Below are positions 36,211 through 45,591 of a stretch of DNA of 64,000 nt, piece by piece; position 1 is the stretch's first letter; each line of letters starts with the position of its first letter. The translations under genes and the position numbers were made by a program. The notes under the pieces are model-generated. The model did no database searches, was not told the DNA's origin, and saw only the letters and a list, made by a program, of their open reading frames with translations. The stretch lies in assembly GCA_003225055.1 (NCBI GenBank), contig QIAU01000139.1:20988-84987 (forward strand). The letters are read 5' to 3'. This DNA comes from Acidobacteriota bacterium. GTDB taxonomy: Bacteria; Acidobacteriota; Terriglobia; Terriglobales; Acidobacteriaceae.

Positions 36211-39200
36211 TCAGAACACGAACTTGGCTGCGAGTTGGAGAATACGCGGCCCGATGTCATTGGTGGGCAGGCCAAATGCGGATGCACCAGTGGTCTGGGG
36301 AACCAGGGTGCCGCCGGCCACGCTGTACAGCGTGGTCCTCACCGACGTGATGTTCTGCCGATTCAGGATGTTAAACGCTTCGGCGATCAATTTCAGGTTG
36401 CACCGCTCAGTGAGCCGGATGTTGCGGGTAATGCGCGGGTCGACTGAAAAGATAGAGGGCAAACGATACGTGTTTCGTGACGAGCCGGGGACGCGCTCGC
36501 TGCTACGATTGCCGTCGTTGTTCAGATCGGTGTTGACAAAGGCGGTATAAGGCTGCCCGGATTGCGCGGTAAGAATCCCGCTGATCTCCCAATCTCCTAA
36601 AAGCATTTGGACGGCGTGCGGCAGGCCGGACGTGTGGGGGGTACTGTCCCATGTGCCATGGAAAACAAAGTGATGACGCACGTCATCCAGGCTGCTGGCC
36701 AGATCCGCGCGCGGGTGGAGCGGATTATAGACCAGCTTGGCATCGTCGGTACCGGGCACGACCGCAGTGGCATCGGGAGCGTCATCGATGGCGTGACTCC
36801 AGGTATAGGCAGCGCCGAAGGAAAAGCCTTGCGAGAATCGCTTATTAGCGGTCACGACCAGGCCGTGGTATGTGGAATGGGCTGTGTCTTCGAACTGGAA
36901 GATGCGGCTGAAACCGGCAATGGGTCGCGTCTTCGGGAATTGGAGATAGTTGAATTGAGCGCTCGGGGAACCCGCCAGCGAAATGGAAGCCGGGCTTGGC
37001 GGGCTGAGATTGATGTCACGAGTCCGGGTCAGATGCGTGCCGCGCACTCCGAGATAGCCGACCGTGAAGGCAACGCTATTCGAGAGCTGATGCTCGAACT
37101 CGAAGTTGTACTGCTCAACCATTGGTTGTTGGTAGTCGGATTTGAATACGTAAATGGTTGGAGGGCTGGCGGAGCCGCCCGACGGCGCTGTGCAACTGGG
37201 CGATGCGACCGGGGCGCCACACAGGTTGTTGGGATAAGCCGGCATAGTTGCAGGGGAAAAAGTCAACGTCTGGACGTTGATGCCGTTGTTGGAGTGCGCG
37301 GTGCCAATCAGAATGGACGGAGTATTGCCGTAAAAGATGCCCCACCCGCCGCGAATAACGGTCTTATTATCGTGGAACGGGCTATAGGCGAAGCCAAGGC
37401 GCGGAGCGATGTTGTTGGTGTCGGTATGGATGCGGCCGGTATCGAGGCCGGCAGCCAACGCCCTTGGATTGGTCACGCTGGGCTGCTGGTAGGTCTGGAC
37501 GTCATAGCGCAGGCCCAGATTAAGGGTCAGGCGTGAATTGACCCGCCAGTCATCCTGAAAAAAGGCGCCGGACTGGAGCATGTTGGGCGTCGTGCGGGGC
37601 CCGGTAGTATTGGCGCCGGGGAAGGCCTCGATCAGGAACGATTTGGAAGTGGCGGGCAACGTCACGCCGGCGAGGCTCTGGCCGAAATCTTCCAGGCTGG
37701 TAAAGGTATACGACCCCGAGAAATTGCCGGGGAAGAAGTTCAGGATGTGGTCGCGCAGGATGTCGGCCCCGGACTTGAGGGTGTGTCTCCCGTGCACCCA
37801 CGCGATGGTATCGGCGTACTGCTGGCGATGGATGGTGGTTTCCCGCGGACTGAAAGAGTTGCGGCCGACATCGAGAAGGGTCTGACCGCTTTGCTGCACG
37901 ATGGCTTCGGGGTTGTTATTGTTGGCGAAGCCGGGTTCACTGTCCCGCTGGTAGCTGAAGCGCGCGACGTTAATGAGGTTGTTGTGCAGGGTGCCCGTCC
38001 ACTGAAGTGCCCCCGTGTCGGTGTTGACGTCGGAAGCGCCGGTGTGCTCCAGCGTGCTGACGGTTGAGCCCGAGGTAACGTTGCCGGAGTTTTCCAGGTT
38101 CGCGCCGACGAAGCGCTGGGCGTTGTAGCGCAAGGAGAACTGGTTGCGAGAACTGAGATTGTAGTCTACTTTCGCCAGGTAAACATTCTGGTTGAAGGTG
38201 GCGTTATAGGAATTGGCGCGCGCCAGCAGGTAGGTATAGGCGGCGGTCTGGTAAGCGTCGAACATGGCAGGATTCACGCCCGTAGGGAGAACTAGTGCTA
38301 GCGATTCACCGAAAATGTTGCGCTGTCCGTCATAGTCAAAGAAGAAGAAAACCTTATCCTTCTTGATCGGGCCCCCGAGATTGCCGCCGAACTGATGGTA
38401 GTGATAACCGGGCCGGACCGGCGCGGCATGACCCGCAGCCAGGGCGAAGCCGCGGTTCAGGTTGTAGATGGGATCGCTCGCGTTGAGACCGCGGTCGCGG
38501 AAAAACTCAAATGCCGTGCCGTGGAAGCTATTGCTGCCGGATTTGGTTACGACGTTGGTTATGGCGCCTCCAGCGCGGCCGAGTTCGGCGGAATAGCCGT
38601 TAGTATTGACCTGGAACTCCTGCACGGCGTCCTCGCTGAACTGGTACGGTGCGCGCCCCGAACCGGTGCGGCCGAGCGTCTGGCCAAAGAAGGTGTTGTT
38701 GTTGTCGGTGCCGTCAATGGTCAGCGAGTTGAGCGTCCCGCGCTGCCCGCCGAAGCTGAGGTCGCCGCCACGGACGTCCTTAACCACTGCCGGGGTGAGC
38801 AACACGAAATCCATGAAATTGCGGCCGTTTACAGGTAGGTCTCGGACGGCGTGGTCATCCACGGTGGAGCTGACCCGGGTGCGCGTCGTCTCCACGACCG
38901 GCACTTCGCCCGTCACCACTATCGCTGCCGTCTGCCCGGCCACCCCCAGTGAGATCGGTAGATTTATCTTCGCACCCACCACGACATCAATCGCCGTAAC
39001 CTTGTAGGGGGCAAAGCCGGAGCTCTCCGCGGTCAGCTCATACGTACCAACAGGAATCACAGGAAAGCGAAAGTAGCCGGACTCATTGCTTGTGCCCGTT
39101 AAGGCGGCGCCGGTACCGGTGTTCGTCAGTTTGATAGCGACGTTGGGCACCATGGCGCCGGACGGGTCCGTGACGATCCCCTCCACGGACGCCTGATTGC

Positions 39201-39279
39201 CGACCTGCGCGAAGACGACCGCGGAGAGCAGGGATGTGAGCAGGCACACAAAAATGTAGAGCTTTTTGGACGGCAGCAT
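36211..39279 (-). CDS. Oar-like TonB-dependent receptor
   Basis: A 1022-residue outer-membrane receptor with AGGAGGGGGC directly before the ATG at 39279. Signal peptide KKLYIFVCLLTSLLSAVVFA; carboxypeptidase-regulatory-like domain from VGNQASVEGIVTDPSGAMVP to about residue 110; plug with RDLPVNGRNFMDFVLLTPAV and LTIDGTDNNNTFFGQTLG, then KVFFFFDYDGQR and a long barrel ending QLAAKFVF with terminal Phe. It is shorter than the other two receptors in the window. It stands alone between a convergent gene and a response regulator on the same strand. Ligand unknown. Confidence 0.9.
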   Translation of the reverse strand: MLPSKKLYIFVCLLTSLLSAVVFAQVGNQASVEGIVTDPSGAMVPNVAIKLTNTGTGAALTGTSNESGYFRFPVIPVGTYELTAESSGFAPYKVTAIDVVVGAKINLPISLGVAGQTAAIVVTGEVPVVETTRTRVSSTVDDHAVRDLPVNGRNFMDFVLLTPAVVKDVRGGDLSFGGQRGTLNSLTIDGTDNNNTFFGQTLGRTGSGRAPYQFSEDAVQEFQVNTNGYSAELGRAGGAITNVVTKSGSNSFHGTAFEFFRDRGLNASDPIYNLNRGFALAAGHAAPVRPGYHYHQFGGNLGGPIKKDKVFFFFDYDGQRNIFGESLALVLPTGVNPAMFDAYQTAAYTYLLARANSYNATFNQNVYLAKVDYNLSSRNQFSLRYNAQRFVGANLENSGNVTSGSTVSTLEHTGASDVNTDTGALQWTGTLHNNLINVARFSYQRDSEPGFANNNNPEAIVQQSGQTLLDVGRNSFSPRETTIHRQQYADTIAWVHGRHTLKSGADILRDHILNFFPGNFSGSYTFTSLEDFGQSLAGVTLPATSKSFLIEAFPGANTTGPRTTPNMLQSGAFFQDDWRVNSRLTLNLGLRYDVQTYQQPSVTNPRALAAGLDTGRIHTDTNNIAPRLGFAYSPFHDNKTVIRGGWGIFYGNTPSILIGTAHSNNGINVQTLTFSPATMPAYPNNLCGAPVASPSCTAPSGGSASPPTIYVFKSDYQQPMVEQYNFEFEHQLSNSVAFTVGYLGVRGTHLTRTRDINLSPPSPASISLAGSPSAQFNYLQFPKTRPIAGFSRIFQFEDTAHSTYHGLVVTANKRFSQGFSFGAAYTWSHAIDDAPDATAVVPGTDDAKLVYNPLHPRADLASSLDDVRHHFVFHGTWDSTPHTSGLPHAVQMLLGDWEISGILTAQSGQPYTAFVNTDLNNDGNRSSERVPGSSRNTYRLPSIFSVDPRITRNIRLTERCNLKLIAEAFNILNRQNITSVRTTLYSVAGGTLVPQTTGASAFGLPTNDIGPRILQLAAKFVF

Positions 39280-39511
39280 GCCCCCTCCTTTCGCCTCACA
39301 ACCACCTCAGTTCTCCGCGGCGCATCAGAGACAGAACTCTTCAATCCGGGCGGACCCACGAAGACGACCGTGCCGGGTGAACCAGGAGTTGTTGGCGCGA
39401 CAAAATATCACGAATCGGAAAGAAACTGCCAGCGTTTAGGGGACCCAGGGGATCCAGTCAGGGGACAAAGATCATAAGGCCCAACCGCTCACGTCCGGGG
39501 TGGCCTCGCGC

Positions 39512-39886
39512 CTACGCAGCATTCCGACCGATCTTTTCAATCGCATCAATGAGTGCGCGCATGCCGCCAACGTCTTTGGAAACCACAGCCCGGACGCCAA
39601 CACTGTATGCAAGTTCCGCGAGTTGCTCCGACGCGTACATGGTGAACAGCAGCACGGCACATTCAGGCGCAATTGTGGCGATCTCGCGCGCCGCCTCAAC
39701 TCCGTTCATTTCGGGCATGGCATAGTCGAGCAGGACCACGTCTGGCTTTAAGCGACGAACCATATCTATGGCACTCAGGCCGTTGCCTGCTTCGCCGCAG
39801 ACGCTCCACCTTTTATTCAGCTGAAGACACATTCGAATTGCCGTCCGAACTTGTGGGTTGTCATCGACGACGAGAATCCTTGTCAT
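39512..39886 (-). CDS. Single-domain response regulator (receiver only)
   Basis: A 124-residue CheY-like receiver. Acidic pocket Asp8/Asp9 (LVVDDN), phosphoacceptor Asp54 in VVLLDYAMPEMNG, Thr82 in LLFTMYAS and Lys104 in VVSKD are all present. There is no DNA-binding or enzymatic output domain; the frame ends shortly after the alpha-5 helix, so it must act by protein interaction or as a phosphorelay intermediate. No histidine kinase lies nearby. A 62-codon frame ends 15 nt upstream of its ATG and may be co-transcribed. Confidence 0.88.
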   Translation of the reverse strand: MTRILVVDDNPQVRTAIRMCLQLNKRWSVCGEAGNGLSAIDMVRRLKPDVVLLDYAMPEMNGVEAAREIATIAPECAVLLFTMYASEQLAELAYSVGVRAVVSKDVGGMRALIDAIEKIGRNAA

Positions 39887-39901
39887 TTTGTTCGATAAGG
39901 A

Positions 39902-40090
39902 TCAGCAAAGCCGACTCACGGTTGGCGCACCTTGCGCAAGAAGGTAGCGGTCGCAAATACGGTTGGCGATGTCCCAAACGCTCTCGCTGTCGGGCGCGTT
40001 GGCCAGAACCAGGGATGCATTGCTACGGGCCAGCAAATCCAGCTGCGGCAGCGTGGTTCCATCGTTGCTGGCCAGTTCCCGTGGCGGCAC
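39902..40090 (-). CDS. Small hypothetical protein upstream of the response regulator
   Basis: Sixty-two codons starting with GTG at 40090 (MPPRELASNDGTTLPQLDLL), with TAGGAG about seven bases upstream, ending 15 nt before the receiver gene. The composition is protein-like, and the second half (VWDIANRICDRYLLA) looks helical. No family recognised and no signal peptide or membrane segment. Its coupling with the receiver gene is the main argument that it is real. Confidence 0.45.
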   Translation of the reverse strand: MPPRELASNDGTTLPQLDLLARSNASLVLANAPDSESVWDIANRICDRYLLAQGAPTVSRLC

Positions 40091-40444
40091 AGGTAACTCC
40101 TAGGGAGGATTTAGCAAACAGTCGCGAGCCTTGCGACCGGGCCGATTGTCTCCTCTTGGGCAGGTCAGCTCAATACCGGCGATTCCTGATTACGAAAGGC
40201 CAAGACAGGGGGTGTCCAAAAGTACAGGGGTCCGCGGCGTGTCTTCGAGTAAGAGAACGGGAGAACGAGGCGTCGTGACAGGGTCAGCTTTCCGGCGAGA
40301 AAGTTCGGTCTTCCTCAATCTCTGCGCTAGAGTTTCGCAGCGTGTCCCCTGACCTTTATCTCGCCTCCAGTACCATTCACCGTTCCCCCTGGCGATGGTG
40401 AGCAAGCGTTTCCGAACTGGTACAGACGGGCCCGGAGGAATCTG
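40091..40444. other. Intergenic region after the dihydropyrimidinase gene
   Basis: About 350 bases between the dihydropyrimidinase stop and the small gene's start. No gene, clear promoter or terminator was identified. Confidence 0.4.
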
Positions 40445-41836
40445 CTACGGCTGCGAATAGGTAGATCTGCGCAGAAATTCCCCACTGCCGGCGCGCCCCA
40501 GGAACTCATCACGATCAACAATCATGCGCCCGCGCGAGAGCACCTGATCCGGCATTCCCCTGACTTCAATGCCTTCGAACATCGAATAATCCACTCGCAT
40601 GTGGTGAGTTTTCGCGCTGATCGTATGCTTGCGTTCAGGGTCGAAAATCACCAGGTCGGCATCGCTTCCCGTCGCAATCGTTCCTTTCCGAGGATAGAGG
40701 CCAAAAAGCTTTGCCGGCGTCGTCGAGACCAGTTCCACACAGCGGTTGACGCTGAACCGCCCCTGGGCGACTCCGCCGGAATAAATCAGGCTCATGCGGT
40801 GTTCAATGCCGGGGCCACCATTGGGTATTTTCGTAAAGTCGTCGCGCCCTAACTCCTTCTGTTCCTTAAAACAGAATGGACAATGGTCCGTGGACACCAC
40901 CTGCAGGTGATCGCGCTTGAGTCCGTTCCAAAGTTTTTCCTGGTGCCATTTCTCACGCAGCGGAGGCGTGAAAACATACTTTGCTCCTTCGAACCCAGGC
41001 ACATCGAAATTTTCTATGGAAAGGTACAGATATTGCGGACAAGTCTCCCCGTAAACCGGAACACCGCGATCGCGAGCCTCGCGAACCTTTTCGAGGGCAT
41101 CGTTGCAGCTCATATGCACAATGTAGACAGGCGAACCGGCCATCTCCGCCAACGCAATGGCTCGCGCGGTCGCTTCCGCTTCTGCGGTCGTCGGCCGAGT
41201 TAACGCGTGATACTTCGGTGCCTTTTTCCCTTCCGCCAAGGCTTGCCGCACAATCACGTCAATCGCCCCACCGTTTTCTGCGTGCATGCAAACCAGTCCG
41301 CCATTCTGTCCGGTGGCGCGCAGGGCTTTGAAGATGCTTGCGTCATCCAGCATGAACACGCCGGGGTAAGCCATGAACAATTTGAAGCTGGTGACTCCCT
41401 CGCGCACCAAGGCGTTCATCTCGTCGATTTGTGCATCGGCCAAATCGGTAATAATGCAGTGAAACGAATAGTCGCAGACCGCCTTGCCTTCCGCCTTCTT
41501 CATCCAGTTGTCGAGGGCCTCTCTCAAGGTCTGCCCCTTATACTGGATCGCGAAATCGATTAGCGTGGTGGTGCCTCCGAAGGCAGCCGCCCGGGTGCCG
41601 GTCTCGAAATCATCCGAACTGGTGGTTCCACCGAATGGCATGTCGAGATGGGTATGCACATCGATTCCACCGGGAAACACGTATTTCCCGGCGGCATCGA
41701 TGATCTTGCGCGCATTGTCGCGCGGCAAACCCTGCCCGATGGCCGCGATCTTTCCCTCCGTGATTGCGACATCACTTGTGTAGGTATCGGTAGCGGTGAC
41801 CACCCGGCCGTTGGTGATGATGGTGTCAAAACCCAT
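40445..41836 (-). CDS. hydA: Dihydropyrimidinase / D-hydantoinase
   Basis: A 463-residue cyclic amidohydrolase that opens dihydrouracil or dihydrothymine (and hydantoins) to N-carbamoyl-beta-amino acids. Start is the ATG at 41836 (MGFDTIITNGRVVTATDTYT) with GGGGAGAG upstream; the frame itself runs eight codons further. Metal ligands: His61 and His63 (GIDVHTHLD), carboxylated Lys152 (VTSFKLFMAYPG), His185 (VCMHAENGG), His241 (YIVHMSCN) and the Asp of VSTDHCPF. Length is typical. The luciferase-like gene diverges from it 90 bases away; an NCS1 permease and a ureidopropionase follow beyond, making this the second step of reductive pyrimidine breakdown. Confidence 0.93.
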   Translation of the reverse strand: MGFDTIITNGRVVTATDTYTSDVAITEGKIAAIGQGLPRDNARKIIDAAGKYVFPGGIDVHTHLDMPFGGTTSSDDFETGTRAAAFGGTTTLIDFAIQYKGQTLREALDNWMKKAEGKAVCDYSFHCIITDLADAQIDEMNALVREGVTSFKLFMAYPGVFMLDDASIFKALRATGQNGGLVCMHAENGGAIDVIVRQALAEGKKAPKYHALTRPTTAEAEATARAIALAEMAGSPVYIVHMSCNDALEKVREARDRGVPVYGETCPQYLYLSIENFDVPGFEGAKYVFTPPLREKWHQEKLWNGLKRDHLQVVSTDHCPFCFKEQKELGRDDFTKIPNGGPGIEHRMSLIYSGGVAQGRFSVNRCVELVSTTPAKLFGLYPRKGTIATGSDADLVIFDPERKHTISAKTHHMRVDYSMFEGIEVRGMPDQVLSRGRMIVDRDEFLGRAGSGEFLRRSTYSQP

Positions 41837-41925
41837 TCTGGCTCTCTCCCCGCCCCTCACAGAGAACGAATTCTATGCTAAACTGCCCGCCCTAACAGCA
41901 CGGATTTCGAGGTGGAGTCGAGCCC

Positions 41926-42930
41926 ATGAAGTTCGGCATTACCATAAAACCGGATATGCCCGTAGAACGCATTGTCGCACTCACCCGGCAGGCAGAGTCG
42001 GCCGGTTTTGAGTACGGGTGGATCTTCGATTCCCACATCCTTTGGCTGGAGCCGTATCCACTGCTGACCTTGATGGCGGCTAATACCAAGAGCATGCGCC
42101 TTGGCACCTGCGTGACCAATCCTGCGGTGCGCGACATTACCGTAACTTCGAGCCTGTTCGCCACCCTTAACCTGATTTCCGGTGGCCGAATGCAACTGGG
42201 CATTGGCCGCGGAGACAGTTCGCGCCGCGTGCTCGGAAAAAAGCCGGTCACGTCAGACCGTCTCGAGCAATCCGTAGAAACCTTCCGTAAGCTCACGGCG
42301 GGACAACCGGTGGACTATGAGGAACGATCCGTCCGGCTGTCGTGGGCAACTGGCTCACCGCCGGTCTGGATTGCCGGGTATGGCCCCAAGGTATTGGAAC
42401 TTGCTGGCCGCATCGCCGACGGCATAATCCTGCAATTCGCCGATCCTGACCTCATCTCTTGGTGCCTGAGTTTTGTTAAGCGAGGCGCCGAGGCGACGGG
42501 CAGAGACCCGCGCCGCATCGAGGTCATGTCCGCTGCTCCGGTTTGGGTTTCCGATGATCTGAATGTCGCCCGGGAGCGCGTGCGCTGGTTCCCTGCACTG
42601 GTTTCCAACCACGTTGTCGATCTCGTTTCGCGTTACAAACCCGAGGAACTCCCGTCTGCCCTGACCTCGTATATACGGAATCGAGGCCAGTACGACTACC
42701 TTCACCATTGTGAGGTCGAGAGTGACAACGCAAAATTCGTTTCCGACGAGGTCACCGATAGGTTCTGCCTGGTGGGACCGACCGAAGCCCACATCGAAAA
42801 GCTCCGAGCGTTAGCTCAGGTAGGAGTCACACAGTTCAACCTGTATCTGATGTGTGGCGAGGAGGAGGACACGATCGAGACGTATCGCAGAAAAATTCTG
42901 CCTGCATTGGAAAGAGTTGCCAAAGCCTGA
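41926..42930 (+). CDS. LLM-class flavin/F420-dependent oxidoreductase
   Basis: A 334-residue luciferase-like TIM-barrel enzyme. Seen: MKFGITIKPDMPVERIVALT, YGWIFDSHI, MRLGTCVTNPAVRDITVTSS, SGGRMQLGIGRGDSSRR and PVWIAGYGPKVLELAGRIAD, the mer/LLM pattern with flavin or F420 binding near the N- and mid-barrel loops. From memory it is closest to the narrow CPS_4043 clade (TIGR03842), which I recall beside hydantoinase genes, unchecked here. It diverges from dihydropyrimidinase and converges with the NCS1 permease (16 nt apart). No dihydropyrimidine dehydrogenase is in the window, so a redox role on the pyrimidine ring is possible. Its true substrate and cofactor are unknown. Confidence 0.82.
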   Translation: MKFGITIKPDMPVERIVALTRQAESAGFEYGWIFDSHILWLEPYPLLTLMAANTKSMRLGTCVTNPAVRDITVTSSLFATLNLISGGRMQLGIGRGDSSRRVLGKKPVTSDRLEQSVETFRKLTAGQPVDYEERSVRLSWATGSPPVWIAGYGPKVLELAGRIADGIILQFADPDLISWCLSFVKRGAEATGRDPRRIEVMSAAPVWVSDDLNVARERVRWFPALVSNHVVDLVSRYKPEELPSALTSYIRNRGQYDYLHHCEVESDNAKFVSDEVTDRFCLVGPTEAHIEKLRALAQVGVTQFNLYLMCGEEEDTIETYRRKILPALERVAKA

Positions 42931-42946
42931 GTCACTTTTTGGCAGT

Positions 42947-44380
42947 TCACCCAACCACGGCCAGAAACTCGCCTTTTCTCCAGACCTTGGTGAAGGCATA
43001 GTAAGCGATAAACGAAACCGCAAAGCCCACGAACCATGAATAGTCGTACAGCACCCGAAGCGAAGGCACTAGTAAGCCCACCAGAGCCGTTCCCGCGGCT
43101 AGTACAAGCGCTGCAATCGCAAACCAGTTGAAGCCACCCGCATATTCATATCGTCCGCCACGAAGATAGAGATCGCGTACCAGCAGCCTCCGCTTGCGCA
43201 CCAGGAAATAGTCGCAGATCATGATTCCGGCAATGGGGCCCAAAAAGGCAGCGTAGCCGCCTAGCCAGCCGAGGATGAATGTCTTGTAGTTTGCCAGCAG
43301 TTTCCATGGCATCAGGGCAATTCCCATCAGGCAGGTGATCACGCCGCCGGTGCGAAAGCTAATTTTTCGCGGCCACAAGTTAGAAAAATCATTGGCCGGA
43401 GATACCACATTGGCACCAATATTGACGTTCAACGTGGCCAGCAGAATGGCAAACAAGGAGACGATAACCGCCACGGGCGAGTGAAAACGGCTCAGCAGTT
43501 GCACCGGATCCCAGATCGCTGTGCCGTAGATGACCACCGTCGCCGAAGTCACCAGGATTCCGATCAAAGAATACAGCGTCATAGTTGTGGGCAAGGCGAG
43601 CGCCTGCCCAATCACCTGCTCCCGCTGGCGTCGAGCAAAGCGCGTAAAGTCCGGTATGTTGAGAGAGACCGTCGCCCAGAATCCCACCGTGCCATTTAGC
43701 GCCGGAACCAGGAACTGGAGAAATTCCGGGAAATTGCTAAACCGCGATGGCGCCTTCAACATCGGTCCGAATCCGCCTGCCGTGACGTAGGCCCAACCTA
43801 GCAGCAGCACACCGACAGCCAGCAGCACGGGCGCGCTAATCCCCTGCAGGACGCGAATGTATTCAATGCCCTTCAGAATAACGAATAGATTGATCAGCCA
43901 GAACGCCACAAAGCAGATCGCCGGGCCATAAGGCAAATGTCCCCACGCCGGAACCAGGGTTCGAATCAACGTATGGATGGCTTCGCCACCAATCCAGGTT
44001 TGAATTCCAAACCAGCCGCACGCCACCAGGGCTCGTAAAACTGCCGCCACATTGGCGCCTAATACCCCAAACGAGGCGCGAGCCAGCACCGGGAAAGGAA
44101 TGCCGTAACGCGCGCCCGGATGGGAGTTCAACAGCATCGGAATCAGGACGATGGAATTGCCCAGAAACACGGTCGCGAGCGCCTGCTTCCAGTTCATCCC
44201 CCCTTGGACCAGACCCGCCGCCAGCATATAAGTGAGAATATTGACTGACATCGAGACCCACAGGGCCGCGAAGTTGTACGTCCCCCAGGTCTGCCGCTCC
44301 CTGCCGGCAGGCGCCAGATCCCGGTTATAAAGAGGACTCGATTCGATCTCGGAAGGGATGGAAGGTTGGGCTGCGCTCAT
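42947..44380 (-). CDS. NCS1-family nucleobase/hydantoin permease
   Basis: A 477-residue, about 12-TM inner-membrane symporter of the nucleobase:cation symporter-1 family. Family marks: SPLYNRDLAPAGRERQTWGT at the N-terminus, FAALWVSMSVNILTYMLAAG in TM1, PVLARASFGVLGANVAAVLR, and GWFGIQTWIGGEAIHTL in TM3. Members import uracil, cytosine, allantoin or hydantoins with Na+ or H+. It is 33 nt downstream of the ureidopropionase gene, same strand, and close to dihydropyrimidinase, so uracil, thymine or a dihydropyrimidine/hydantoin is the likely cargo. Confidence 0.9.
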   Translation of the reverse strand: MSAAQPSIPSEIESSPLYNRDLAPAGRERQTWGTYNFAALWVSMSVNILTYMLAAGLVQGGMNWKQALATVFLGNSIVLIPMLLNSHPGARYGIPFPVLARASFGVLGANVAAVLRALVACGWFGIQTWIGGEAIHTLIRTLVPAWGHLPYGPAICFVAFWLINLFVILKGIEYIRVLQGISAPVLLAVGVLLLGWAYVTAGGFGPMLKAPSRFSNFPEFLQFLVPALNGTVGFWATVSLNIPDFTRFARRQREQVIGQALALPTTMTLYSLIGILVTSATVVIYGTAIWDPVQLLSRFHSPVAVIVSLFAILLATLNVNIGANVVSPANDFSNLWPRKISFRTGGVITCLMGIALMPWKLLANYKTFILGWLGGYAAFLGPIAGIMICDYFLVRKRRLLVRDLYLRGGRYEYAGGFNWFAIAALVLAAGTALVGLLVPSLRVLYDYSWFVGFAVSFIAYYAFTKVWRKGEFLAVVG

Positions 44381-44413
44381 AGCAAGCTCTTGGTCTCAAA
44401 GGTGAAAATGCAG

Positions 44414-45307
44414 TCAGTCAGCCGCCGCAGCTTGTCCGGTTTGTGCCGTGAGTGCCCGATACGTTTCTGGCCGGCGATCCCGGAAAAACTGCCAAACCTT
44501 TCTCACTTCCACGATCATATCCAGGTCGAGATCGGCCACGACAACTTCATCCCGGTCACGACTCGCTTGCGCAATAATCTTGCCCCGCGGGTTGCAAAAG
44601 TAACTCTTGCCATAAAACTCGCCGATGCTCCAAGGCTTCTCGATGCCCACCCGATTGATTGCTCCCACAAAATATCCGTTCGCCACCGCGTGAGCCGGTT
44701 GCTCCAGCTCCCAAAGATATTCGGAGAGTCCTGCGACCGTGGCAGAAGGATTGAACACAATTTCCGCTCCGTTCAATCCGAGGATGCGGGCCCCTTCGGG
44801 AAAATGGCGATCGTAGCAGATATAGACTCCAACCCGGGCGTACTTAGTGTGGAAAACCGTGTAGCCGAGGTTTCCCGGGGTGAAGTAGAACTTTTCCCAG
44901 AATCCGGGGTGACAGTGAGGGATGTGGTGTTTACGATATTTGCCTAGATAGGCGCCGTCCGCATCTATCACGGCGGCGGTATTGAAGTACACCCCGGGCA
45001 TGTGTTCTTCGTAAACCGGCACGACTACCACCATGTGGTACTTAGCCGCAGTCTTCTGCATTAACCGCGTAGTCGGTCCCTCCGGCACACGCTCCGTAAG
45101 TTCATACCAGCGCGTATTCTGCTCAGCACAGAAATAAGGACCATAGAACAATTCCTGGAGGCAGAGAACTTTTACTTTCTTTCGCGCGGCCTGGTCAATG
45201 AGCTTCAGGTGCTTGTCGATCATCGCTTTCTTGATTGCCGACAAGGAGTGGTTGCTGCCCACTACGTTTCCTGCCTGGATTAGTCCACAGCGCACGATTC
45301 GCGGCAT
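44414..45307 (-). CDS. Nitrilase-superfamily amidohydrolase, probable beta-ureidopropionase
   Basis: A 297-residue carbon-nitrogen hydrolase with the full triad: Glu52 (LCLQELFYGPYF), Lys126 (KYRKHHIPH) and Cys164 (VYICYDRHFPE). The LFYGPYFCAEQ and HHIPHCHPGFWEKFYF segments are those of beta-ureidopropionase / N-carbamoyl-beta-alanine amidohydrolase, which completes reductive pyrimidine breakdown by releasing beta-alanine, CO2 and ammonia. It is the first gene of a minus-strand pair with the NCS1 permease. A D-carbamoylase role acting after the hydantoinase is an alternative. ATG at 45307 has GGAGGTGACCC upstream. Confidence 0.9.
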   Translation of the reverse strand: MPRIVRCGLIQAGNVVGSNHSLSAIKKAMIDKHLKLIDQAARKKVKVLCLQELFYGPYFCAEQNTRWYELTERVPEGPTTRLMQKTAAKYHMVVVVPVYEEHMPGVYFNTAAVIDADGAYLGKYRKHHIPHCHPGFWEKFYFTPGNLGYTVFHTKYARVGVYICYDRHFPEGARILGLNGAEIVFNPSATVAGLSEYLWELEQPAHAVANGYFVGAINRVGIEKPWSIGEFYGKSYFCNPRGKIIAQASRDRDEVVVADLDLDMIVEVRKVWQFFRDRRPETYRALTAQTGQAAAAD

Positions 45308-45591
45308 GGGTCACCTCCGAGAAGGGGGAAATATAGCAGACTTTTGGCCTAGTCACGCGATTGGCGACGGGCACCACAACCAGTGCAAATCCAAGCGGCA
45401 GGATTTCGAGACGCCTAAATATTGGTTATGGGACAATCGCTGGGCGCATTCCGGCGGGTACGAGATTGTCGCTGGGCACGAAGTTTGGGATCGAATCGGT
45501 GAAGAAAACGTGGTTGACGTCTTGGCTAAAGGGAAGTTCAGCAGCCCCTCTACAGCTTTCTTCCTTTTTTTCCTCCCCAAGAGATGGGAGC
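45308..45591. other. Unassigned region next to the IS remnant
   Basis: A plus-strand frame across 45198-45596 contains TPKYWLWDNRWAHSGGYEIV, which looks protein-like, but it starts inside the ureidopropionase gene and matches no family I know. It may be the edge of a disrupted gene. The stretch 45829-46153 up to the PilZ gene likewise shows nothing convincing. Confidence 0.35.
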
